Shown here: one piece after another, positions 26,356 to 33,483 of the stretch
Position numbering within the stretch: the stretch's first letter is position 1
How the letters are laid out: each line of letters opens with the position of its first letter
Source of the DNA: Sphingobacteriaceae bacterium
GTDB lineage: Bacteria > Bacteroidota > Bacteroidia > B-17B0 > Aurantibacillaceae
NCBI GenBank assembly: GCA_947453445.1
Contig: CANGGP010000026.1
Location: forward strand, 1-41,672
Reading direction: 5' to 3'
DNA: 41,672 nucleotides
Made by a program: the position numbers and the translations under genes
The notes under the pieces: generated by a model
Databases searched by the model: none
What the model was told of the DNA's origin: nothing
Seen by the model: only the letters and a program-made list of their open reading frames with translations

Positions 26356-27714
26356 TTACAATTTAAAATTTTTCAAATAAGGCGGTAATATTTCGTTGTG
26401 CTCAATGCTTTCAATGGTTTCGCAACTTCTAATCACGTGTACTTTTTCTTCCATGTCAATCATCACCACAGCAGGTCGAAGTGCAATAAATTGCATCCAC
26501 TGCGTCATATTATAAGCGCCAACCATATGCACCACCACTTGATCATTTCGTTTTAACGGCGGCAAGGTAACATTTTCACGTATCACATCAATGTTCATGC
26601 ATAGTGGGCCGTATAACACGGCATCTTCGGTGTATTGGCTAAAGTCTTGTGCAGGACTGATTTTGTGTTCGTACCAAAAGGCAGTGAATAAAATATTCAC
26701 ACCAAAATCCATTATGGTGGCGCGACGGCCATCCGACAAGCGTTTGTTCGAAAGCACTGTGCCCAGCAAATAGCCGGCTTCATCAATCAGTGCTCTTCCT
26801 GTTTCGAGAATCAACAATGGTAATTCATCTTCAACAAAACCGGCATTTAAAATTGAAGAGCTAATGGCTTCAGCATATTGATCAAAATCGGGAGAGGTGT
26901 CGGCTCCCTGCAAATAAGAACCTTTGAGTGTGTTTTTCGATGCAAAACCACCACCCATATCGATGTATTGGATGTTTTTTTTGTATTTCTTTTTAATGTT
27001 TAAGGCCAAGTCGGATAATTTTTTTGCTGCAATACCATAAGCACTTGGCGCCAACATAAAAGTGCCAATGTGTGCATGTAAACCAAGCAATTCCATTTTG
27101 TCGTTCAACATAATTTTATTGATGGCATCCCAAGCTTGGCCATTTTCATAATTAAAACCAAATCGGTCCCACATCGGGTAAATACCTGTATCCATGTTTA
27201 CGCGTATGGCCACGCGCGGACGAATGTTCAACTCCGTTGCCAATTCAATTAATAAATACAATTCATCCAAATGGTCGATGTGAATCAACGAATTGTTTTG
27301 AATGGCCAAACGTAATTCGGCTTCGGTTTTATCGGGACCGTTGAAAATAATTTTATCGCCGGGCACATTGTTTTTTAATGCTTTGTTGTATTCAAAACCC
27401 GATACCACTTCGGCCCAAGAGCCTTCTTGATGGAAAACATGACATACGGCATTGATGTAATTTGTTTTGTAACTCCAAGCAAATTGTACTTTGGGGTATC
27501 TTGTTTTGAAGGCCCTTTTGGCATCTTTAAATGTTTGACGAATTGTTTTTTCCGACATCACAAACAAAGGCGAACCATGTTTGGTGATTAAGTCCTTTAC
27601 GGCATTGCCGTCGATGTGGGTGCAAGGATTGTACTCGGTTTTGGTGCCGAATTTATTCATGAGTCCAACATTTAAGCGTTGAATCACCGGTCGTTCATAC
27701 TGCAATTTTTTCAT
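26356..27714 (-). CDS. PLP-dependent fold-III decarboxylase (diaminopimelate decarboxylase-like)
   Basis: 452 residues. Alanine-racemase-type barrel: the PLP lysine is K83 in FAWSYKTN, H215 lies in LHAHIGTF, the phosphate-binding Gly-rich loop is DMGGGF (252-257) and LETGRAL (303-309) replaces the usual EPGR. The C-terminal domain has YGPLCMNIDV (C372) where lysA has CESxD, and GAYNMTQW (Y401). The altered substrate loops argue against ordinary meso-DAP decarboxylation. It sits between the ATP-grasp ligase and the transporter, so it probably decarboxylates a free or carrier-bound amino acid made in this pathway (inference). Biosynthetic LysA, carboxynorspermidine decarboxylase and BtrK-like enzymes are the alternatives. 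Confidence 0.85.
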   Translation of the reverse strand: MKKLQYERPVIQRLNVGLMNKFGTKTEYNPCTHIDGNAVKDLITKHGSPLFVMSEKTIRQTFKDAKRAFKTRYPKVQFAWSYKTNYINAVCHVFHQEGSWAEVVSGFEYNKALKNNVPGDKIIFNGPDKTEAELRLAIQNNSLIHIDHLDELYLLIELATELNIRPRVAIRVNMDTGIYPMWDRFGFNYENGQAWDAINKIMLNDKMELLGLHAHIGTFMLAPSAYGIAAKKLSDLALNIKKKYKKNIQYIDMGGGFASKNTLKGSYLQGADTSPDFDQYAEAISSSILNAGFVEDELPLLILETGRALIDEAGYLLGTVLSNKRLSDGRRATIMDFGVNILFTAFWYEHKISPAQDFSQYTEDAVLYGPLCMNIDVIRENVTLPPLKRNDQVVVHMVGAYNMTQWMQFIALRPAVVMIDMEEKVHVIRSCETIESIEHNEILPPYLKNFKL

Positions 27715-27732
27715 AGTTCTTTTTTTCAGTGT

Positions 27733-28782
27733 TTATAATTCACCCATGGTGGCTATTTTTTCGAATTCCTTTAATTCAACAATCATGTCGAATGAATAAC
27801 GAATAAACATTTTGCCTATATCATATTTGGTATATGGTTTTACTTTTTCTCCCAAGGCCATTTTCACTAAGGCTTCGGGATGATTCTGTCCGCAGCCCAC
27901 TGCCAAATAAACCCATGCCGGAAAGCGGGGATTGATTTCGATCAAATAATAATCACCTTTGGCGTTTTTAATGATTTCCAATTCTAAACCGCCTTTCCAC
28001 TTTGTAGATGTGAAAAGTTGTTCGGTCATTTTCATCAAATGTTCATCGTCGATTGAAATACCCGACCATGCTTTGCCTTTGTCGGTAATGTATTGTTTGC
28101 GCATGGGTACCGCCCCAATGGTGTTTCCCATGCCATCCCCAATGGCTGTTACATTTAACTCTTCACCAATAACAAATTCCTGAATGATAATGGGCAAGCC
28201 CCATTTGGCGGCAATTTTATTAAAATAAGTAGCCGCTTGTTCGGGGGTATAAGCCACCGAAGCATCGTAAAATTTACCCTTTACAACCAAGGGATAAGAA
28301 AATTCCTTTTTAAGTGCAGGTATTTCACCCACATTAAAAACCATTTTACTGAAAGGAATTTTAATGCCGTGTTTTTTTCCGAATTCAGGTAGGTTCGCTT
28401 TGTGCCTTTCATCAAATTGGGCCTGACTAGGCATAAAAGTATGGATGTTAAATTCCTTTTTTAGTTTGTCGGCCAGGGTAATGAAATTAAAAAGTTCGGC
28501 ATCGAAATTAGGAATGATAACATCTATTTTTTCTTGCGCATGAATGTATTTTAAGCGTGTTAATAAGCTGGCTTTACCTGCCGATGGCAATGGAATTTGA
28601 TATGTTTTGGAAACCAAATCATGCATGTAAATGCCAGGTTCCATTGATTCGTATGCCAATCCAATGATGCGTACATCAAAATAGGTGCTGTCTTTTAAGG
28701 CCCTAATAACAGGCACTCCCGGACCGGGACTATCAATGGCGTTGAGTCCGGTTACAGCGACAGTTATTTTTTTTCTCTTCAT
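27733..28782 (-). CDS. ATP-grasp ligase
   Basis: 349 residues. The N-terminal Rossmann-like pre-ATP-grasp domain is about 1-110 (VTGLNAIDSPGPGVPVIRAL). The ATP-grasp fold follows: K168 in PLVVKGKFYDAS, the adenine-region IIIQEFVIGEELNVTAIG, and the Mg2+ ligands E269 (GGLELEI) with E282 and N284 (YYLIEINPRFPAW). This fold forms amide or thioester bonds via an acyl phosphate. It most resembles carbamoyl-phosphate-synthase-like single-chain ligases. The position between the PqqD-like gene (32 bases upstream) and the decarboxylase (18 bases downstream) suggests that it couples an amino acid to a small molecule, a peptide or a carrier (inference). Confidence 0.88.
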   Translation of the reverse strand: MKRKKITVAVTGLNAIDSPGPGVPVIRALKDSTYFDVRIIGLAYESMEPGIYMHDLVSKTYQIPLPSAGKASLLTRLKYIHAQEKIDVIIPNFDAELFNFITLADKLKKEFNIHTFMPSQAQFDERHKANLPEFGKKHGIKIPFSKMVFNVGEIPALKKEFSYPLVVKGKFYDASVAYTPEQAATYFNKIAAKWGLPIIIQEFVIGEELNVTAIGDGMGNTIGAVPMRKQYITDKGKAWSGISIDDEHLMKMTEQLFTSTKWKGGLELEIIKNAKGDYYLIEINPRFPAWVYLAVGCGQNHPEALVKMALGEKVKPYTKYDIGKMFIRYSFDMIVELKEFEKIATMGEL

Positions 28783-28814
28783 AAGTTCTCTTTCATTAAA
28801 TGTGGCAATGGCAT

Positions 28815-29072
28815 TTAGTCATTGCTTGTTTCATTTTCATTCAACTGTAATTTTTTAAGCATGTTGATGAAATCATAAATGTCTTTTTCCAATGTGTTGG
28901 CATCGGTTAAATACTCGTTCAAAATGTTTTTCTTAATCAACTCAATGTCTTTGCCTTCCTTTAACATTTTTACAATGCTCAAGCCAATGGGATTGGTGGC
29001 GAATGAATTACCGTTTGAAGGATCGAAAACAAATCCTGTTTCGCTTAATGCTAAATTTTTTTTAAGTTTCAT
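28815..29072 (-). CDS. PqqD-like small protein (RiPP-recognition-element fold)
   Basis: 85 residues. The sequence LALSETGFVFDPSNGNSFAT followed by NPIGLSIVKMLKEG and EKDIYDFINMLKKLQL is the winged-helix PqqD pattern, closest by eye to the PqqD members of HPr-rel-A systems (SxxGFxFdpxxGxsFxxN). In RiPP pathways such domains bind a leader peptide and hand it to the modifying enzyme. No PQQ genes, HprK-like kinase, radical SAM gene or precursor peptide are adjacent, so the partner here is probably the ATP-grasp ligase (inference). It overlaps the kinase gene by 11 bases, firmly tying sensing and biosynthesis into one transcript. Confidence 0.78.
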   Translation of the reverse strand: MKLKKNLALSETGFVFDPSNGNSFATNPIGLSIVKMLKEGKDIELIKKNILNEYLTDANTLEKDIYDFINMLKKLQLNENETSND

Positions 29073-31308
29073 GGTTATGATGCTTTATTTGTTTTTTAAA
29101 AACCTGTAATTCTACAACTGATGCTTCGCAATCGGTTTTTAATTTTGAAAATTTATTTTGGATGCTTAACAGATCTTGTTTTTTTTCGGCCAATTCTTCA
29201 ATGTCGCTTAAAGGTTGCAGTAAAGAAGCAATGCCCATAAAGCCCACTGAAGTTTTCATGCGGTGGGCAATCATGCGAATATTGTCATAATTTTGCTCAT
29301 TGATGGCCTTGGCTATTTCGTTTAAATCGGCAGGATTTTGTTCGGTATAAATGTCAATCATCTCAAAAATAAATTGATTGTTGCCTCTCGATAAATCAAT
29401 TAAATCTTGTGTATTCACCAGTTTACCTTCAGTTGTTGGTTTTTGTATCGCTTCATTGCCTTCAAACTTTATCAATTTGGTTTTAAGTTGTAAGTGTTTG
29501 GCAATGATTTCATACAAATCCTTTTCCATAAAAGGTTTTGAAATATAATCGTCCATGCCCGCATTGATGCACTTTTCTTTTTCAGCGTTTGTAACGTGGG
29601 CAGTCATGGCAATAACAGGTAAATTCAATTTTAGTTGTTTACGAATTAGTTTGGTGGTGTTGTAACCGTCTAAAACAGGCATTTGAATATCCATTAAAAC
29701 CAAATCGTATTTGTTGCCGTTTAATTTCTGAATGGCTTCTTCTCCATTGGAGGCCGAATCAACCAAAAAACCAAAATCACTTAAATACTCGATGGCTAAT
29801 TTTTGATTCAAGGTATTGTCTTCAACCAATAAAATATTTTTATCGCCATGCGCCAATTTCTCATATTCAAATTTGGTGTTTTCTTGGGCAGGACTTGCAT
29901 TTTCAAAAACAAGCGGGAAGCTAAGTGTTACAACAAATTCAGAACCAAAGCCTTCTTTGCTTTTTACATAAATTTCACCATTTTGTAATTCAATCAAATC
30001 TTTCACAATGGCCAAGCCCAAACCGGTGCCGCCAAATTTTCGTGTGGTTTCTTTATTGCCTTGGTTAAACCTTTCAAACACATGTTCAATCTTGTCTTTA
30101 GGAATGCCAATACCGCTGTCCTTTACCCTAAACACAAGGGTTACCAAATTATGTTCAATGTGTTTTACTTCACAATTTAATTCAACCGAACCTTGTTGTG
30201 TAAACTTAATGGCATTGTTAATTAAATTCACCAAAATTTGATTCAATCGTGTAGGGTCGCCAAACACCATGCTTGGCAATATTTTTTCTTTATGTACCGC
30301 AAAGCCGATGTTTTTTTCAAATGCTTTTTGATAAAACATTACTTGGATGGCACTCAACAAATCATGCAGATTAAAATTTATTTTTTCGAGTTGTAATTTC
30401 CCGGCTTCAATTTTCGAGAAATCAAGTATATCGTTGATGATGCTCAATAAATTACTTCCGCTGTTGGTAATCGATTTTAAATACTCACTTTGTTTTTCAT
30501 TCAATGGCGTTTTATCCAAAAGTTTCGAGAAGCCCAAAATCGAATTCATAGGTGTTCTAATTTCATGGCTCATGTTGGCCATAAATTGTTCTTTTGCATT
30601 TGCATTGTCTTCGGCTTGCTGCTTGGCTTTGCGTAATTCGAGCTCCAATTCGTTTCTTAAATTAATATCCCTAAACAAAACCACTAAGCCGGCCATCAAC
30701 ACCAGCACACCGAGTATGATTTCAATAATGCTGCGGGTTCTTGAGGCCCTTAAATACTCTACGCTATTGTCGAGTAGTTTTTTTGTATGGAACGATAAAC
30801 TGATGTTGATTTCATCCAAGGCCATTGAAATCTCGTCAAGCGTGCTGCTTTCAAGTTCATCGTTGCGTGTATTTTTAAATCCTTGAAAATTGGTTTGCTG
30901 ATTTAAATCTTTTAATTGACTAAGTTTTTTGTAGGTAAGTTCTTTTAAATTTTCAAAATATTGTTCCTCCGAGGTGCTATCAAAAAAAGGTTCCATCGAT
31001 TTTAAATCAGTTTTGAGTTCAGATTCTTTAATTTTGAATTGCTCAATGAATTTGGCGTCGCCGGTAATTAAATATCCTTTCTGACTATTGTCGAGTGCAA
31101 TAATTTTACTTTTATATGATTTCATCAATTCCGAAACACGGTAAGCATTGTAAAGCTCAGCGTTGTTTTTCGACATCTTATTGATGTAATAACTCGAATT
31201 GATAGAAATAAAAACAACCAAGCCAATGCTCAAAATGGAGGTGATACTCACAATTAACTTGGTATATATTTTTAATTTTAAATTCATTCCTTTTGTTTGG
31301 TGATACAT
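29062..31308 (-). CDS. CHASE3 hybrid sensor histidine kinase with REC and HPt domains
   Basis: 748 residues. The order is: membrane helix (about 16-37), periplasmic CHASE3-type helical sensor (about 45-180; ALDNSQKGYLITGD), second helix (about 193-212), HisKA with H248 in NMSHEIRTPMNSILGF, and HATPase with N-box NLINNAIKF and DSGIGIP / GGTGLGLAI. A receiver follows (about 488-605; D540 in LVLMDIQMPVLDG), then an HPt domain (about 630-740) with H682 in AHRMKTS. This allows an internal His-Asp-His relay and onward transfer to the REC-only protein encoded just upstream. The ATG overlaps the preceding stop (TAATG); M8 is an alternative start. Confidence 0.92.
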   Translation of the reverse strand: MYHQTKGMNLKLKIYTKLIVSITSILSIGLVVFISINSSYYINKMSKNNAELYNAYRVSELMKSYKSKIIALDNSQKGYLITGDAKFIEQFKIKESELKTDLKSMEPFFDSTSEEQYFENLKELTYKKLSQLKDLNQQTNFQGFKNTRNDELESSTLDEISMALDEINISLSFHTKKLLDNSVEYLRASRTRSIIEIILGVLVLMAGLVVLFRDINLRNELELELRKAKQQAEDNANAKEQFMANMSHEIRTPMNSILGFSKLLDKTPLNEKQSEYLKSITNSGSNLLSIINDILDFSKIEAGKLQLEKINFNLHDLLSAIQVMFYQKAFEKNIGFAVHKEKILPSMVFGDPTRLNQILVNLINNAIKFTQQGSVELNCEVKHIEHNLVTLVFRVKDSGIGIPKDKIEHVFERFNQGNKETTRKFGGTGLGLAIVKDLIELQNGEIYVKSKEGFGSEFVVTLSFPLVFENASPAQENTKFEYEKLAHGDKNILLVEDNTLNQKLAIEYLSDFGFLVDSASNGEEAIQKLNGNKYDLVLMDIQMPVLDGYNTTKLIRKQLKLNLPVIAMTAHVTNAEKEKCINAGMDDYISKPFMEKDLYEIIAKHLQLKTKLIKFEGNEAIQKPTTEGKLVNTQDLIDLSRGNNQFIFEMIDIYTEQNPADLNEIAKAINEQNYDNIRMIAHRMKTSVGFMGIASLLQPLSDIEELAEKKQDLLSIQNKFSKLKTDCEASVVELQVFKKQIKHHNHET

Positions 31309-31685
31309 TAGGCATTGCTTTTAGTGCCAAGCAAGTTAGCCAAAACATTTTTTAAATGCATAAAATCAATGGGTTTAGGAATAAATGCATCGTATTTTAC
31401 TTCAATTTTTTTAAGAAATTCATCCGGATTTTTAACGGCCGACATCACCAATACCTTCGGGAAGTTTTGCGGGTAAATTTTTTTTAATTTTAAGAGTAAG
31501 CCCGGTCCGCTTAACTCAGGCATAAAAATATCGCAAATAATTAAATCAAAACTTTGGTTTTCGTGAATACCTTTTAAAGCATCTTCACCGTTTTTTGCGC
31601 CGGTAACGCTGTATCCCCATTCTAACAATACCATGCCTAATCCGGTTCTTACCAAATAATCATCCTCTATTAATAAAATATTCAT
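31308..31685 (-). CDS. Stand-alone receiver-domain response regulator
   Basis: 125 residues from the ATG at 31685. The frame extends upstream to a TTG at 31748, but those 21 residues precede the natural receiver start MNILLIEDDYLVRTG, so the shorter form is preferred. Receiver landmarks: acidic pair EDD, phospho-acceptor in LIICDIFMPELSGPG, VLVMSAVKNP and FIPKPIDF with the conserved Lys. There is no output domain, so it would act by protein contact or phosphorelay with the hybrid kinase whose ATG overlaps its stop. It follows the upstream LytTR regulator by 114 bases. Confidence 0.88.
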   Translation of the reverse strand: MNILLIEDDYLVRTGLGMVLLEWGYSVTGAKNGEDALKGIHENQSFDLIICDIFMPELSGPGLLLKLKKIYPQNFPKVLVMSAVKNPDEFLKKIEVKYDAFIPKPIDFMHLKNVLANLLGTKSNA

Positions 31686-31799
31686 ACCCGTATTTTTATG
31701 AATTAAAGTTAACCACAATGTATGTGCAAGTTTGGCTTTTTCGTTCAAAAGCCTGAAAATGGGACTGAAAAGTGTAAAATAGCGGTTGGGGAAGTATTG

Positions 31800-32489
31800 T
31801 TAGAGCAGGTTTAATTTCTGCAAGAGTGCGGGTTTTTGTGAGTCGCCCACCGGAATGGCTGTTTGGTAAACGTATACCGTGCCTTCTTCAAGACTGTCGA
31901 TTTTATCCAAAGCAACAATGTATGAACGGTGAATGCGCATGAATTTTGACAAGGGTAGCTCTTTTTCAATGGCACTAAGGGTGTGGTGAATGGTGAATTT
32001 TTTATTGGCGCAAAAAATACTCACATAATCACCCATGGCCTGCACGTATAAAATATCGTCCACTTTTAATTTGGTTGATTTGCCTTTTTCTTTCACGAAA
32101 AAAAAGTCTTTTTCAAAATTTACTTGTTGGTTTGCGCTATCATAAGTTTCCTTCGCACGAAAAATGGCCTTTAAAAATCGGTCTTCTTTAACTGGTTTAA
32201 GTATAAAATCTACCACATTGTATTCAAAGGCTTCGAGGGCGTAGTCGGGTTTAGAGGTAATTAAAATAACAAGTGGGTGATTTGGTTTCGATTTTAAGAA
32301 ATCGAGACCGCTAATTTTAGGCATTTCAACATCCAACAAAATGAGATCTACTTTATGTTGATTGAGGTAATTGCTTGCTTCAATAATGTTTTCGCACTCA
32401 CCAAGCAAGTTTAAAAAATCTAATCCCGTTACCAGATGTTTTAGAACTGTTCTTGCAATTTTATTGTCATCCACAATCAAACAATTCAT
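31800..32489 (-). CDS. LytTR-family response regulator (first in the operon)
   Basis: 229 residues. A receiver domain (CLIVDDNKIAR, phospho-acceptor Asp in LILLDVEMPKISGLDF, VILITSKPDYA, FILKPVK) is followed by a LytTR DNA-binding domain (about 130-228: ILYVQAMGDYVSIFCANK, FMRIHRSYIVALDKIDSL). It lies three bases after the TPR gene, at the promoter-proximal end of the long operon. Its paralogue closes the same operon (22264-22962). Such paired regulators in one unit suggest two inputs or a nested feedback, which is an inference. Confidence 0.92.
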   Translation of the reverse strand: MNCLIVDDNKIARTVLKHLVTGLDFLNLLGECENIIEASNYLNQHKVDLILLDVEMPKISGLDFLKSKPNHPLVILITSKPDYALEAFEYNVVDFILKPVKEDRFLKAIFRAKETYDSANQQVNFEKDFFFVKEKGKSTKLKVDDILYVQAMGDYVSIFCANKKFTIHHTLSAIEKELPLSKFMRIHRSYIVALDKIDSLEEGTVYVYQTAIPVGDSQKPALLQKLNLL

Positions 32490-32492
32490 AAA

Positions 32493-33116
32493 CTACAAGT
32501 CCTTTAAAGCGTTTGTTGCGTCTTCCGATTGTGGATTGTATTCCAGTGCTTTTTCGAATTGTTTTTTTGCTTCTGCAATTCGGTTTTGTGCTTTGTAAAT
32601 TTTGCCTAAAAGTAAATTGCTGTCGTAATCAAAAGGATATAAGCGAATTACTTTTAAAATATAAGTGGTTGCGTTGGCATATTCTTTGCGGTTAAAATAA
32701 ATGCTTGCAGTGCGGTAATTGGCAATCGAATTGTTAGGATCGAGTTTTAATACTTCTAAATAAACAGCCAAAACCGAATTCCAATTGCCCAAAGCCGAAA
32801 GGGGCAATACAAAACCAAAACGCGCCTCTATCGATGATGGTTCAATGGCGACTGCTTTTTTATAATGTGTTTCTGATTTCACATAATCTTTGTTCATATA
32901 ATACAACCAACCCAAACGCAAATTGATTTGATAATTGTCTTGGTTCAAGGCCGTTAATGTAGCAATGGCCTTGGTATAATCGCTGTTGTATTCATAGGCA
33001 TAGCTTTTTGAAAAAGCCACCGATACATTTTGCTGCGACTTTAAACTTGTGGATGAGTAAAGGAAAAAGAATAAAAAAAGACCGAAAAATGATTTGAGAT
33101 TTTGTTTTGTTTTCAT
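32493..33116 (-). CDS. Exported TPR protein, first gene of the ten-gene operon
   Basis: 207 residues with a probable signal peptide (about 1-28, ends SLKSQ) and four to five tetratricopeptide repeats filling the rest: LRLGWLYYMNKDYVKSETHY, SIANYRTASIYFNRKEYANA, LLGKIYKAQNRIAEAKKQFE. TPR solenoids mediate protein contacts; as a periplasmic protein it could be a ligand for the CHASE3 sensor or a partner of the TPR/barrel protein at the other end of the operon (inference). The next gene follows after three bases. The 5' leader (33117-33220) carries the hairpins described separately. Confidence 0.85.
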   Translation of the reverse strand: MKTKQNLKSFFGLFLFFFLYSSTSLKSQQNVSVAFSKSYAYEYNSDYTKAIATLTALNQDNYQINLRLGWLYYMNKDYVKSETHYKKAVAIEPSSIEARFGFVLPLSALGNWNSVLAVYLEVLKLDPNNSIANYRTASIYFNRKEYANATTYILKVIRLYPFDYDSNLLLGKIYKAQNRIAEAKKQFEKALEYNPQSEDATNALKDL

Positions 33117-33143
33117 TTTAAATAGGTATGGGCCTAAATGTTA

Positions 33144-33201
33144 AGTGCGGGTATTACTACCCGCACTCTCAAAAAGGGGAAAAACCCATTAATCCCCTTT
33201 T
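33144..33201 (-). promoter_or_regulatory. Two hairpins in the predicted 5' leader of the ten-gene operon
   Basis: AGTGCGGGTA (33144-33153) and TACCCGCACT (33158-33167) form a perfect 10-bp stem with a four-base loop. AAAAGGGG (33172-33179) and CCCCTTTT (33194-33201) form an 8-bp stem with a 14-base loop. On the minus-strand transcript the A/G-rich stem comes first and ends in CCCCTTTTT, which is terminator-like, followed by the GC-rich stem, then the TPR start 27 bases later. A GGG in the loop could pair with CCCC instead, giving mutually exclusive structures. The layout suggests attenuation or a processing/stability element. Confidence 0.55.
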
Positions 33202-33226
33202 GCAATCCATATAGAAATGGACAGGA

Positions 33227-33234
33227 CAAATGTA
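33227..33234 (-). promoter_or_regulatory. Candidate -7 box for the ten-gene operon
   Basis: Reads TACATTTG on the minus strand (TAnnTTTG consensus). Transcription would start near 33220, giving a leader of about 100 bases that includes both hairpins. Upstream is a long A/T homopolymer tract (33241-33286) rather than a clear -33 TTG, perhaps acting as an UP-like or bendable element. Confidence 0.42.
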
Positions 33235-33296
33235 ACAGTTTTTTTAAAAAAAAAGAAAAAAAATAATTTTTTTTTACAAATTTTTAGGTGGATTCT

Positions 33297-33358
33297 AGTT
33301 CAACTAAGGTAAATGCTTGTTTGTGCGTTCTTTAAGAACTTTTGTTTAAGATTGAACT
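33297..33358. promoter_or_regulatory. Nested inverted repeats in the divergent intergenic region
   Basis: AGTTCAA (33297-33303) and TTGAACT (33352-33358) face each other, and between them lies the perfect palindrome GTTCTT-T-AAGAAC (33327-33339). Both lie between the ten-gene operon and the radical SAM gene and could be operator sites for either. Symmetry is the only evidence. The remainder of the 33117-33483 gap, apart from the leader hairpins, -7 box and A/T tract, shows nothing I can identify. Confidence 0.3.
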
Positions 33359-33483
33359 AAAAACGCAGCACAGTTTTGTTAAGTGTTAATGAAGAATTAT
33401 AAGCCCCAAGTTTTTGCCGCCGGATTTCTTATTTTTGACTTAATCGCCGAATGCTATAATTTGTAGCCATCAGTCGCTATGTT

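Noticed and set aside
28815-29072. PqqD of a pyrroloquinoline quinone pathway
   Set aside because: No pqqA, B, C or E genes are nearby; only the fold-level pattern is shared.
31686-31748. N-terminal extension of the REC-only regulator to a TTG
   Set aside because: The receiver fold starts at MNILLIEDD; the extra 21 residues have no domain support and ATG at 31685 is available.
33241-33286. Runs of A and T as a possible origin or recombination site
   Set aside because: Simple homopolymer tract without DnaA-box-like repeats or symmetry; treated as promoter-region low complexity.
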